Source: Bin87 sp963665395 (GTDB lineage: Bacteria > Chloroflexota > Dehalococcoidia > Lucifugimonadales > UBA3495). From it: a DNA stretch of 64,000 nt. Of the stretch, positions 25,314 to 35,400 are shown piece by piece. The number at the start of each line of letters is the position of its first letter. Positions within the stretch are counted from its first letter, which is position 1. The notes beneath the pieces are model-generated. The model was given only the letters and a program-made list of their open reading frames with translations, had not been told where the DNA came from and made no database searches. The DNA lies in contig OY762251.1 of assembly GCA_963665395.2 (NCBI GenBank), positions 1 to 64,000 of the forward strand, written 5' to 3'. A program made the translations under genes and the position numbers.

Positions 25314-27490
25314 CGCGGCCCCTCACCTGCACTCGCGCACGGCAGGTCGAACTCGAACGATGCTCCGCCTGTTACGCCGGGGTGAATTACGGCCATCCGA
25401 CCACCGTACGTTGCGACCAGCTCTGACGCTATCGTAAGTCCCATGCCGATTCCGTCGGGCCTGCGGGTCACGCCGGGCCAGAAGACTTTCTCGGCATCTT
25501 CGTCGTCGATGCCGGGGCCGGTGTCATGCACGTATACGGTTGTGCGCTCACGGTTATCCCCAATCTCAATTCCAAACTCCAGGGAACGTTGTCCCTTTGG
25601 TGTTTTTTCCAACCAGTACAGAGCGTTCGTAATCAGGTTGAGGATGATGGTGTCCAGTTCGCCGGGGTCGACCGCCACGACGGTATGTGATCCCGGCAAT
25701 GAGCATTGGATGCCCTTGCTCCGTATTTCTCCTTCCTGGAGAGCGAGGCAGTTACGGATACGTTCTTCCAATACCGATTGTCGTCGCCCGCGTCGGAAGT
25801 TGCGGCTCGCCAAAGGCGCGAAAGTGTCAGCCAGTTTCTCCAATGCCGACACTGCATCGTTCGCTCTCTCGAATCTCGCTGCCGTGCGTTGATTACCGAA
25901 AGGTCCAAACTCTTTCTTGGTAAACCTCAACATCGCGCCGATTGCGGTGGTCCGGTTGCGAATTTCGTGGACCAGCATCTGGGCTATGGTGCCAACCGTA
26001 GCCAATCGGCTGTAGTAAACGAACCTGGTTTCGATTGCCCGGCGACTTCGGCTCAATGACTCATCAAACTCACGTATCAACGGTACCACTGCCGAAGCTT
26101 GTGCGCCTGATTGAGCCAGTACGGTGGTATCCGTTACCAACTGTTCGGCGGACAGTGCGTCGAGCAGATCGGTCATTGGCTGTTCACGGCCTTGTTCTTC
26201 CCGGTCTTGGTTCCGTCCGCTCGCCAGAAGGCCTACGATTGACCGGATGATCTCCTCGAACTCCTCAACTTCTGCGCACATTGACAGGCGCTCCCGGTCG
26301 CTTGTGTCCTCAATTTTTGGGTTGTTGTTAGCTGATATGGAAACGTAGCCCACCAACTGGCTGGTACTCAGCCGACGGCCCACTTGGCTGACACGACGAA
26401 GGTCAAGGCCCAGCCAGTCGCGGGCACCTTCCGATTTGGGCAACGTCAAGACCCCGTCTCGGTACACTGAAATGCCCTTGTGAGCTCTGATGGCACTTCT
26501 CACTAATCGCCTTTGCACGCCGTACTTATCGGAAATTTCTCTGGTTCCGTCCACGTTGATGTCCCATGCTCGGATTTCAAAATCGAACGGCCCGCAACGT
26601 GCGGATTCTGGCGAGTGAGAAAACTTCCATGTGCTTTTAGCGTTGTAGATCTGGGACCAGGTCTGCCCCATTTCCGTAGTTCTGGGAACGCCGTCCGCTC
26701 CGATAGGAGCGAACCTGTAAATCCCTACCACGTTTCCTTTGGCGTCAACCGTTCCTTTGATGCTGTACTTGGGCTCGGACAGGAATTGCGACACCCCTAT
26801 GTCGACCGCGTCGTCGTCGTCAAAGCCCAACAGGGTGATGTTGAATTCATCCTGTTCGGCGAAAGGGGAAATCAGGCGGCTCAGGTTTTCGGCGAGTTCC
26901 TTTATGCGGTCTTTGTCCCATTGCTCTCTCAGGTCGTGAATGCGGAGCCTGGTGCCGGATTCGGTGAACGGAGAGCCTTTCTTCCGTTCCTTGAACGTAA
27001 CTGCGCTACGCGCTATGTCATCTCCTGTGGCAATTTCCTGCCAGTTGACGCTAACCTTCCAACAAGGCGCCCCTGAGGATTGGGTCACCATTGTCAGGCG
27101 ATTGCCGAGCCTGGCTGCGGAAAGGCGCCCCAAACCCTTGTTCCCTACTACGCGACGAGAGCGGCTCCCTTTCCACACCAGCGGACTAACTTCTTTGTGA
27201 GGAGTCGCCACGGTGCACCAGGAGTTTTCTATGACCTCCCTGGTCATACCTACACCGTCGTCCTTGATCTCCAAGTAGTTGGTGCCGTCGCCCCCTTGTT
27301 TGAACGAGATGCAAACATTGTGGGCGAAAGCATCGTACGAATTTTTGACCAGTTCGATCACCGCTACAATGTCGTTGGTCACGAGGTCGGCACCGAGAGC
27401 GGCGAACACCCTCGGGTGAACTCGGAAGGGAACCTTTTCGGAGGAATCTTGCCGGGAGGCTGAGTCCGCCGTTGTTTTTAGCGCGATCAT
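25310..27490 (-). CDS. Dual GHKL protein: MORC/Hsp90-like ATPase fused to a histidine kinase
   Basis: 726 residues with two GHKL ATPase sites. The N-terminal site has the N-box VAVIELVKNSYDA (Glu46, Asn50), IKDDGVGMT (77-83) and GNKGLGRLSAARLG (116-129), the MutL/Hsp90/MORC form. The C-terminal kinase has an H-box LVHEIRNRTTAIGAML (His508), N-box LNLITNALYWLE (Asn622), DTGPGID (656-662) and DGIGMGLTIASELV (679-692). Between them (about 210-480) lies a mixed region ending in a helical linker. No membrane segment is seen, so it is a soluble sensor. The ATP-driven N-terminal clamp could sense DNA or chromatin state and signal through His508 to the overlapping response regulator; that is inference. 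It lies 187 bp downstream of the Vsr gene on the same strand. Confidence 0.85.
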   Translation of the reverse strand: MIALKTTADSASRQDSSEKVPFRVHPRVFAALGADLVTNDIVAVIELVKNSYDAFAHNVCISFKQGGDGTNYLEIKDDGVGMTREVIENSWCTVATPHKEVSPLVWKGSRSRRVVGNKGLGRLSAARLGNRLTMVTQSSGAPCWKVSVNWQEIATGDDIARSAVTFKERKKGSPFTESGTRLRIHDLREQWDKDRIKELAENLSRLISPFAEQDEFNITLLGFDDDDAVDIGVSQFLSEPKYSIKGTVDAKGNVVGIYRFAPIGADGVPRTTEMGQTWSQIYNAKSTWKFSHSPESARCGPFDFEIRAWDINVDGTREISDKYGVQRRLVRSAIRAHKGISVYRDGVLTLPKSEGARDWLGLDLRRVSQVGRRLSTSQLVGYVSISANNNPKIEDTSDRERLSMCAEVEEFEEIIRSIVGLLASGRNQDREEQGREQPMTDLLDALSAEQLVTDTTVLAQSGAQASAVVPLIREFDESLSRSRRAIETRFVYYSRLATVGTIAQMLVHEIRNRTTAIGAMLRFTKKEFGPFGNQRTAARFERANDAVSALEKLADTFAPLASRNFRRGRRQSVLEERIRNCLALQEGEIRSKGIQCSLPGSHTVVAVDPGELDTIILNLITNALYWLEKTPKGQRSLEFGIEIGDNRERTTVYVHDTGPGIDDEDAEKVFWPGVTRRPDGIGMGLTIASELVATYGGRMAVIHPGVTGGASFEFDLPCASAGEGPR

Positions 27491-27676
27491 GGTGTGGGTG
27501 ACCGCCGGTGAGGCGTCCTCCGTGCTTGCGATCTAAGGCTGTACGACCAATCGGTTCAGTGGACAGGATATTAGCGGTAGGTCCGCTCTGTGGTCAACTC
27601 GAATTGGTACGCCTGACGCCGGATTAGGCGAAGTACTGCACCTATTGCGGGTAGGATAGGGATAGCAGTGAGCGGT

Positions 27677-28117
27677 TCAAGTTGCCTTCCCCGTCTTGGT
27701 CCGTTCCTCGTCGCGAATTCCTCGCAGGTGCGACAGCACGGCGCAAGTGCCTTCTTCGAGCAAGCACTCCCAGACGATAAACACCGTCCAGCCCAGTTCG
27801 CGCAGTCTTGCTTGGTTGGCGGCATCACGGGCAATGTTGCCGTCCAGCTTACGGTTCCAAAAATCCGCGTTTGAAGTTGGACGCCGTTGCCCTTTGCGAC
27901 AGTCGTGACCGTGCCAGAAGCAACCCTGTACCAGGACGACTGCCCGGTAGCGCGGCAGCACCAGGTCGGGTATTCCGGGCAACTTGCGGACGTTCAGACG
28001 GTAACGGAAACCCGCACGCCAGACTCGCTGGCGGACATAAAGCTCGGCCGCCGTGCCGCGGTTGCGGACGCGAGACATCAACGCGGACCGGCCCTCTTTG
28101 GTAAGGAAGTCGCTCAA
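27677..28117 (-). CDS. vsr: Vsr-type DNA mismatch/restriction endonuclease
   Basis: 146 residues reading MSDFLTKEGRSALMSRVRNRGTAAELYVRQRVWRAGFRYRLNVRKLPGIPDLVLPRYRAVVLVQGCFWHGHDC...FWNRKLDGNIARDAANQARLRELGWTVFIVWEC. This covers the whole Vsr pattern, including the catalytic Asp of PGIPDLV, the GCFWHGHDC zinc and active-site block, and the VWEC end. Classical Vsr nicks T:G mismatches left by deamination of 5-methylcytosine. In operons with C5-methylases and GHKL ATPases it may instead be the restriction nuclease. The start is TTG 28117; ATG 28078 (MSRVRNRGT) is an alternative but drops a conserved N-terminal helix. Confidence 0.9.
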   Translation of the reverse strand: MSDFLTKEGRSALMSRVRNRGTAAELYVRQRVWRAGFRYRLNVRKLPGIPDLVLPRYRAVVLVQGCFWHGHDCRKGQRRPTSNADFWNRKLDGNIARDAANQARLRELGWTVFIVWECLLEEGTCAVLSHLRGIRDEERTKTGKAT

Positions 28118-28312
28118 CGTGAATTTACCCGATTGGAGTTCCGCGAGGCATCTTACGAGGCGGCATGGACGACTTTCCGCCTGTTTCTTGTGGGGCTTTG
28201 GGCTAACTCGCGTCGGCGGCTACGGGTGCGGTGGCATTTTCGTAGGAATCTGCTGAGCGTTCTGGTAACCGACGAGCCCGTTGCCATGCTTAGAACGGGC
28301 TGCGTTCCGGGT

Positions 28313-28504
28313 TCATTGACCCGAAGCGTGCAGTACGTTTTGGATAGTCGATTTTGCGTTTGCGACGGCTTCTTCAACTTCCACGGGGTCGGCGTACCTG
28401 CTAATAGCGTATCCGCCGGCTCCCGACATGAAGCCTTCAGTCACATCGGTCAGTGCCTGTAGGTCGGCCAGAGTGACGGTAACCGTGGGGACGGTGGATA
28501 TGAT
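28313..28504 (-). CDS. Possible small protein between the GHKL ATPase and Vsr genes
   Basis: An open frame ends at TGA 28315-28313 and reads IISTVPTVTVTLADLQALTDVTEGFMSGAGGYAISRYADPVEVEEAVANAKSTIQNVLHASGQ. It has protein-like periodicity and codon choice similar to the neighbours. AAGGGG lies just upstream of an ATC/ATA pair at 28504-28499, but no ATG, GTG or TTG precedes the conserved-looking part, so either a rare start (ATC/ATA/CTG) is used or the frame is a remnant. Its upstream frame overlaps the end of the GHKL gene in +1. Function unknown. Confidence 0.35.
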   Translation of the reverse strand: MISTVPTVTVTLADLQALTDVTEGFMSGAGGYAISRYADPVEVEEAVANAKSTIQNVLHASGQ

Positions 28505-28529
28505 TTTGCCCCTTACTCGCCAAAGGCGG

Positions 28530-30965
28530 TTAGTCGTCAGGGTCGGAAACGGTGGCCGGGTTAACGATGGAGGGCAAGGTTTTGGCGATAGACATCATGA
28601 CCGTGGCTGCTCCTTGAGCGGCTAGGCGCCGGATGTCGTCAATGTGCTCTTCCAGTTCTGCTTTGGCGTTGCCATGCGTCATTCGCTCGTAGGCATCCTC
28701 AAGGCCCAACATCGTAACCAGCATCCCCATTCTGTACTGCGCGGCAACGACCTTCTTGTCGATGTCGTTACGCTGGCCGTCCAGCACCCGGCGGAAGTGG
28801 GCGTTGTCGTAGTTGATGTAATACAGGCGGGTACCCTCGCCGAGATCTTCCACTTGGCCTCCATCTTGGTCGGTGAAATCCGCAGGCCATGCTTCGGTTT
28901 CGTCCTCACCAATGGCTCTGCCGTCGCGGGTAAGCCATTTGCTGGGAGGCAACGCTCGCTGCTCGGTTACGGTGTCGCCGTGCGGGTCATCTCCTCCGGT
29001 CTTATCACGGCTGCCCACGCCGCTACTTGTTTTGCGCGTTTCAACCACCAGTAGCCGCAGCTCTTCCGACACAGCATCTGGCATCGCGTCATCCTGTAGA
29101 CCGATGTAGCACAGGATTTCCTCGCCCGGTTGCACCCGATTCTCCAAAGCCTGAAACCTCACCGCGAGTTGACCGTCGCGTAGCGTATGCGTCCTGGAAA
29201 ACTTGTCGCTCAAGGTTGGGAGAACTGCGATCCTGCCTCTGTTGTCTGGGCGGGTAAAGTAGTCGTTGGCAGCGTCGGTTTTGAAATTCACCACACGGGT
29301 GCCGTCAACGGCGATTTCGGCCCCGTTCGTCCGGTTCTGCCTACCTACCAGTTCTATGAAGGTGGGGTTATACTTGCCCTGCCATTCTTCCGGTTCTTGT
29401 TTGCTGCGGCCTACGCCACCGGGCAATTTTACCACCGTACCCCCAGGCAGTAGCTGTGCGATGCTGGGGTCGTTTTCAACGAGGTTTTGGAACAAGTCAA
29501 CCCTGCTCTGCTCGGCAATTTGCTCCGTTTCCTCGCGGGCCAGTTGCCGTTGCAGGTCTTTCAGGAACGTTGAACTCTCAATCACGCCGCTGACTTGGTC
29601 TCGGTAAAGTTTTCCGGTGTTGGTGGCGCGGATCTTTTCGCGGTCTCCTTTCCAAACGTCGTTGTGCGCTTCCTCCGACAGGTTGCTGGCGTCCACTATG
29701 ACGATGATCCGGTCTTTGAGGCCGCCTAACTTGCAGTTCTGCGAGAGGTAAGCTCGGTTTTCGGTGAATTGTACTTGGCCGTTGACAGCGTGGAAAACCC
29801 TGGCCGTGTTGCGGCGATAGTGAAGCCAACCGGGCAGATCTTTCCGTAGCACGATTGCGCGGACCGAGATGCGGCCCAGGTCCGGGTGTTCGATTTCGCC
29901 CACGTGGTGTTCGCTTCCGGGCTCCGCCAACGTTTCGTCATCTTCGGTGCGGGAGACCGCTTCCCCGTACCTATGCAGCAGGATGAACTCCATTCCGTAT
30001 AGAGACCGTTCATCAACGCCTTGGGCTCTGCGTCCGGTGCGTTGCGGTCTGACGGTGTAGTCCATCAGACGGAACGGGAGCGCGGTGGTTACCAGGTTTT
30101 GGTTCAGCGATTCGCGTACATAGCGGAAATCGGACGCCGCTTCCATCTGGTACTCGTAAAGCTTGACGACGGTTCCGGTGGCAATGGCTACCTTGTCGTC
30201 TTCCTTGCCTTCGTTGGGGCCGCTTTGGAAGCGTATTGGACGCAAGTCAGTGGCCGAGAACGACGGGATCCCATCGTTAGGCTTGAAATACTCCGCTATC
30301 GGCGTTCCGCCTCCGGGCCGACGCCGGACCAGAGTCCATCCCCAGTCGGAGGTGCCGTCGTACCGCCGCGATATGATGAGCTTGTACCAGCGATTGCCGC
30401 AGTAAGTCAGCACGCCGGACGAGCCCATGTTGTACTTACCCTGTACAAAGGGGATGTTGGACTTATTGCCCTTGCTAAGCGAGAGAAAGGTGTCCTCAAA
30501 ATCCTCGGCGCGCTGGCCTTCACCGTTGTCAACGAAGGTGAAGCACAGCGACTCGCCCCGACGGGTGCCGCCGGTTACGCCGATGACGAGGTTATTCTCA
30601 GCGAATGCTTGCAAGTACTTTTCGTCGTCAACCTCGGCAAGAATGCCGCTGCGGGTACCTTGCAGATCGACGAGGGTGCGCACGGCGTCCGTTACCGACT
30701 GCGGGGCATCCGGGCCGGCGGGGTCTATACCCGCTTGGTGTGCGTGCTTCAAAAGCACTGCATCCACCATGTTGGTGCATAATTCGGTAAGGGCTTTGCT
30801 TCCGGTTGACGCTTGGTTGGTGACCACGTTGAAGTTGGTCTCCCGTCCGTCAATCGGGTGCCAGTTTGCTGAATCGGACAGTTCCGGTACGTCGTCTATG
30901 ATGCGGCTTACCGCTTGCTCGGATTCAGCGGACAGTATCCGCAGGCAGATTTCTTTGCTGTTCAT
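28530..30965 (-). CDS. MORC-like GHKL ATPase of a restriction-modification locus
   Basis: 811 residues. The ATPase domain is N-terminal: GSKALTELCTNMVDAVL (Glu61, Asn65), TFVDNGEGQRAEDFEDTFLSLSKGNKSN (ATP-lid aspartate and glycines at 146-150) and QGKYNMGSSGVLTYCGN (176-191). An S5-like and unknown region follows, including HYRRNTARVFHAVNGQVQFTENRAYLSQNCKLGGLKDRIIVIVDASNLS, then a C-terminal helical part ending ERMTHGNAKAELEEHIDDIRRLAAQG. GHKL ATPases of this type have been described beside DNA methylases and nucleases, and are thought to act as ATP-gated DNA clamps. Its ATG overlaps the methylase stop (TGATG), which fixes the start and implies coupled expression. Confidence 0.82.
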   Translation of the reverse strand: MNSKEICLRILSAESEQAVSRIIDDVPELSDSANWHPIDGRETNFNVVTNQASTGSKALTELCTNMVDAVLLKHAHQAGIDPAGPDAPQSVTDAVRTLVDLQGTRSGILAEVDDEKYLQAFAENNLVIGVTGGTRRGESLCFTFVDNGEGQRAEDFEDTFLSLSKGNKSNIPFVQGKYNMGSSGVLTYCGNRWYKLIISRRYDGTSDWGWTLVRRRPGGGTPIAEYFKPNDGIPSFSATDLRPIRFQSGPNEGKEDDKVAIATGTVVKLYEYQMEAASDFRYVRESLNQNLVTTALPFRLMDYTVRPQRTGRRAQGVDERSLYGMEFILLHRYGEAVSRTEDDETLAEPGSEHHVGEIEHPDLGRISVRAIVLRKDLPGWLHYRRNTARVFHAVNGQVQFTENRAYLSQNCKLGGLKDRIIVIVDASNLSEEAHNDVWKGDREKIRATNTGKLYRDQVSGVIESSTFLKDLQRQLAREETEQIAEQSRVDLFQNLVENDPSIAQLLPGGTVVKLPGGVGRSKQEPEEWQGKYNPTFIELVGRQNRTNGAEIAVDGTRVVNFKTDAANDYFTRPDNRGRIAVLPTLSDKFSRTHTLRDGQLAVRFQALENRVQPGEEILCYIGLQDDAMPDAVSEELRLLVVETRKTSSGVGSRDKTGGDDPHGDTVTEQRALPPSKWLTRDGRAIGEDETEAWPADFTDQDGGQVEDLGEGTRLYYINYDNAHFRRVLDGQRNDIDKKVVAAQYRMGMLVTMLGLEDAYERMTHGNAKAELEEHIDDIRRLAAQGAATVMMSIAKTLPSIVNPATVSDPDD

Positions 30966-32185
30966 CAGTGGGGTCCTTGAGCCGTGGTGACCGCTGAACG
31001 CTCCGCGCGCCAGATTTCGTAGAGGTGCTCCGCCATGTGTTTAGCAAGGTTGGGAGGCACTGCGTTGCCTATCATCCTGGCGATGGCGTCCATCCCGTCG
31101 GCGTGAAACTCGTAATCTACCGGGAACGACTGCAACAAGGCGCCCTCGCGTAGAGAGAGGCCGCGTTCCTGGGTGCCGTCGTAGTGGCCGAACCTACCGT
31201 TGGAAACGCTGTGGAAGCGAGTGGTGATGGTCGGCGATGGCCTATCCGGGTGGACGCGAGTGTAGACGTCCCCAAACCCGCGTTTCCCTTTTTCGTCAAG
31301 GCGGCGGTGACAATCTAAAGCCAATTCGTCAGGAAATCCGAGGTTCGGCTCGCCTGGATCGACCGCCAACAGCCGGCGGCGGTTGATGTCCGACAGGTTC
31401 CGGCACTGATGGTTAGGAACGTTCTCGTCCTTACCACCGGCCTTCAGGTGAGGAAGGCTACCGATAGCATCCCGCACTTTCGGACGGGCGCCGTCGGAGC
31501 CGGCCGGCACAGGTATGTCTTCATTTACGCGCTCCGGGTCGGAAGCTTTGACTGCGACAATTATGGAACGGCGTCGGTGTTGCGGAACGTCGAAGCGAGA
31601 AGCGTCAACGATCCCGGAGCCAACGCGGTAGCCTTGGGAGCGCAATTCGGCGTTGAAGTCTTTCCAGATCTGGCTATGGGCTCCGCGCTCGATTGCGGCG
31701 ACGTTCTCCGATAGTACCATGTCCGGTTGAAAGTGCTTGACGAATACAAGCGCTTGCGCCAGCAAGTTGCGGTCGCGCTCCCGGCCGGCGGTCCTGGTAT
31801 CGGTCAAACTACGCTGGACGAACTTGGTGAAGGATTGGCAGGGTGCGCAGACGGCAAAGAGGAGCGGTATTTTCCTACCGGCAGCAGCCTCGGCAAGCGC
31901 TCGGCGGAACGTAATCAGACGGTGCAGGTCGTTCAGGATTTCGTCCTGTTTTCCCTCAGGGTATTCGGGCGACGCCGGGAACATATCCTTTCGGATGAAG
32001 GCGGGGCTGGCCGTATTCAACCTTTCGTTCGGGTTGTTCTGACGGTAGGTCTTGCGGCAGGCAGCGTCCTTGTCGATGCCCGCGATGACGTACCCACCGG
32101 CGTCGATCAGCCCTCGGGTGGTACCACCGGCGCCGCAGTAGAAATCCACGGCAAGGAAATTGGGGAATTTTCCTCGGTCGTTCAT
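30965..32185 (-). CDS. DNA cytosine-C5 methyltransferase
   Basis: 406 residues with C5-methylase motifs in order: VDFYCGAGGTTRGLIDAGG (I), VCAPCQSFTKF (IV, catalytic Cys in PCQ), MVLSENVAAIE (VI), FDVPQHRRRSIIVAVK (VIII) and MIGNAVPPNLAKHMAEHL (X). The target-recognition region lies between VIII and IX, with PSPTITTRFHSV near motif IX. It transfers methyl from S-adenosylmethionine to cytosine in a specific site. A spacer of about 250 bp separates it from the adenine methylase gene upstream and may hold a promoter. Downstream it overlaps the GHKL ATPase and is followed by Vsr, which suits 5-methylcytosine biology. Confidence 0.92.
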   Translation of the reverse strand: MNDRGKFPNFLAVDFYCGAGGTTRGLIDAGGYVIAGIDKDAACRKTYRQNNPNERLNTASPAFIRKDMFPASPEYPEGKQDEILNDLHRLITFRRALAEAAAGRKIPLLFAVCAPCQSFTKFVQRSLTDTRTAGRERDRNLLAQALVFVKHFQPDMVLSENVAAIERGAHSQIWKDFNAELRSQGYRVGSGIVDASRFDVPQHRRRSIIVAVKASDPERVNEDIPVPAGSDGARPKVRDAIGSLPHLKAGGKDENVPNHQCRNLSDINRRRLLAVDPGEPNLGFPDELALDCHRRLDEKGKRGFGDVYTRVHPDRPSPTITTRFHSVSNGRFGHYDGTQERGLSLREGALLQSFPVDYEFHADGMDAIARMIGNAVPPNLAKHMAEHLYEIWRAERSAVTTAQGPH

Positions 32186-32435
32186 GGTTGTATCTTATCG
32201 TAAGTGGAGATTGCGTGTGGAATTCGCGCAAAGCGGGGTGCCTGGACCGGACGGGAAGATTTTCGTCCGGTCACAGTTCCGGGTTTATCCCATCGCCGTA
32301 GTAAGGAGAAAGCGGCGTCCGTCGCCATGGCTGAGCCTGAGGGCGGCCGCCTCAATCTTTCGCCGGGTTTAGATACTGCCGGGCGACCTTGCCGCTCGGT
32401 CACGACCGCGTGGTTTCAATGCTTGACGACGCCCG

Positions 32436-35400
32436 TCAGTTGCCGGCCACCGCCGCGATTTCGGCGTCGGTCAGGCTGTACAGCGCGTACACCAGCCGGT
32501 CGATTTCCGCCTCGTCCGCGCTCGTGTCCGTTGCCCGGTTGGCGGCTTTGGCTTTCAGGATGCGGTCAACGATCTTGGTGAGCCGATGGCGGTCGCCTGT
32601 CGTCATCGCAGGGATGGGGAGCTGCTCCAATTCGTAGCCTTGCACGTGGTTGTTGGTGGAAGTAATCCGGAATATCCAATCCATGAACTTGGAGTTGAGC
32701 AACGCGCAGAAGGCCTTGCTATGGGACGGGTTTTTGAGCAGCAACTTGTTCAGTGAATTGCCACACAGGAAGTCGGTTATTGGACGTTCGGTGACTCCGA
32801 AATGCAGACGGCGCTCGTCGTTCGTGCCGGTAATCTGCTGGCAAATCAAGAACACGCCTTCCCGGTTCGCCTTGACCTGCTCTGGCATGAAACTTTGATC
32901 GCAGTACTCGTTAGAAGTGTCGTACTTCACGGCAAAACGCCCGATGTTGCGGCCTCTGAGCAGGCGCACCGTGGTCGCTTTACTCGAAAAACGCTTGGAG
33001 TGAGTGGTTAGATTCAGGTCGCCTTGGGAGATGCTGGCTACATAGTCCTGTAATGGTTTGATGGAATGGTCGCCGGCGATTTTCTCCAAAATCCCTACGC
33101 TACCCTCAGCGATGCGTGGTAGACAGCGCAAAGTCGGATACAGGTTTTCAATAGTGCCGCTGTTGATAGGGGAGAAGCGCAAGTCGGCAATGCTGTGAGC
33201 GTCGTTGCCCACCGAGATTCTGATCGGCCGCTCGTCGGGTGGAGACTTGATGAACTGGTAGATGCAGGTGCCTTGCGTCACGCTTTGAAATACTTGTGCT
33301 TCGCGCGTCGGCGCCGCCTTTGGGAACTCGATGATGTGGCGCAACTGCGTGTGTTCAAGCAGCAGCAATCGCGTGGCAGCAGATGACAAGTCGCACATCA
33401 GGCTGCTCTGAACGATGAGGGTGGCCACGCCATCGTTCTTGCAAAGGTTGTACGACTGTTCCACGAACATTTTGTACAGGTTTTGTTTGCCCTTGTCGCG
33501 GCCTTCCGAGTAGGGGAATCGCGCCTTCGGGTACGTTCCCTTTTTGATCTGCTTGTAGGGCGGGTTACCGATAACCATGTCAAACCCGTCGGCTACGCCA
33601 AACATATACTCGGCGTCGAACCAGCCTACAGGGTCCGCATTCTGGTCGAAAGGTTCCCAAGCGGCGATTTGGTTTGCGGACCCCGCGGGAAAGCCTGCGG
33701 TTTGCAACGCCGCGGCCAACTGCTTGCGTAGCCTGACGTCCTGGCGGCGGCAAGCCGACTTAGCGGTTCGGGTGTTGGCGTGGAAGTGTCGCTCACGATT
33801 GGCGGCCAGTTCCCCCTCCAGCCGTCGCACTTCATCGGTCTGTCCGAAAGCCCTTTGGATGGGCTTTTCCAGAGGCATTAGCGTATCTGCCGCTACGAAC
33901 CGTGTTTCGAGGTTGGGCAGAGGCCGGATGCCGTAGTTGTCTTCCGGGTCGTCGTTGGGCTGCTGCTCAATGGCCATGGAGATGAAGAAGCGCAGCTTGG
34001 CAATCTGGGTGGCGATGGGCTGGATGTCCACCCCGTAGATGCTGTTCTGGATGAGGTAGAGCTTGCGCCCGAAGTCGGAATCGCGGTACTTCTCAAAGGT
34101 ATCGCTGATTTCCTGCAACTCGGCGTCCCGCTCCGATTGCTCGGCGGTGTCAAAAGCGGCGGCGGCGCGCCGGCCGGCCAGTTCTTTCTGCAAGCGTTCC
34201 CACAGCTCGTTGCGGTCGTCCAGGCGGCGCAGTGCCAGCGTCAGCTTGTGCAGGACGCCCATGGGGAAGGCGCCGGAGCCAACGGCGGGGTCCAGCGCCT
34301 TGATGCCGGCAATGGCGCGGACGACGGCCTCGCGCTCCGCCGGAGTGAACAGCGTCTCGGCGTCGGCGAAGGCGTCGCCGTAGTCCAGCAGGCAGCGCAG
34401 CCGGACCTGCCACTCATCGGCGTCGCCGTCCACGGGCGATGCTTTTTGCGCCAGCGTGGCGACGAGGGCCTCGTCCACCATGTAGTCCACCACGGCGCGG
34501 GGCGTATAGTACGAGCCGGTTTCCTTGCGGGCGGTCTGTTGCGTCTCCGGGTTGACGGCGGCCAGCAGGTTCTCGAAAACCTTGCCCAGCAGTTCGGGGT
34601 CCAGGGCCACTTCCTGCTCGGTGGGGGTGTTCTCCTCCACGGTGAACTTGTAGCGGTTGAACAGGTCAATCAGGCCGAGGTTGGCGCTGTCGCCGAAGAA
34701 GAGACGGTTGGGGATGGAGTAGCCGGCCCGCTGGCTGGGGTTGTCGGTGAAGCAGTCCACGCGGACGCCGCCGGCGCCGGTGGCGTCAAAGCTGTCCAGG
34801 CAGTCGAACAGCCCGCCATTGATGAAGGGCGTTTGGTCAAACAGCGCCACCAGTCGGTCGGGGTGGGCGATTTCGTTGCGATAACGGTACACGGAAAAGT
34901 TGCGGTGGTCGTCGCGGTTTTCCCGGCTGAAGCGCCGCTGTCCGATTTCGGTGTTCAGGGTGGCAAAGAACAGGTTTTGCAGCACGGCGCGGTAGTAGGA
35001 ATCGCCAGCCTCCCGTGCGTAGCCTTTCAGAAGTTCCGCGGCCCGGTTCTCGATGAACAGGTCTTCGGCCACCAGGCCCTTCTCCTTGATGAACCAGACG
35101 AACATCAGGCGGGTGATGAGGCGAATCACCTGCTCCTCGGCGGGCAGGGCAGCGTCTTCCTGGTCGCCGAACTTGGCGGTCTTGACCGCGCCCTCAAACC
35201 AGGTGAACAGCTCGCGGTAGAAACGCCGGTTCAGCTCCTCGGTGTCCAGCGCGGACAGCCAGGCGTCCAGCAGACCGTCGAAGTTGCGGGGCTTGCCATG
35301 GTCGTCGATCCACTTCAGACGCTCCGGCAGGGACAGTTCGGCCAGGATGTCCAGGTGGGCGCGGTGCGGTTCGGCGGCGTTGATTTCCCGGATGAGGGAC

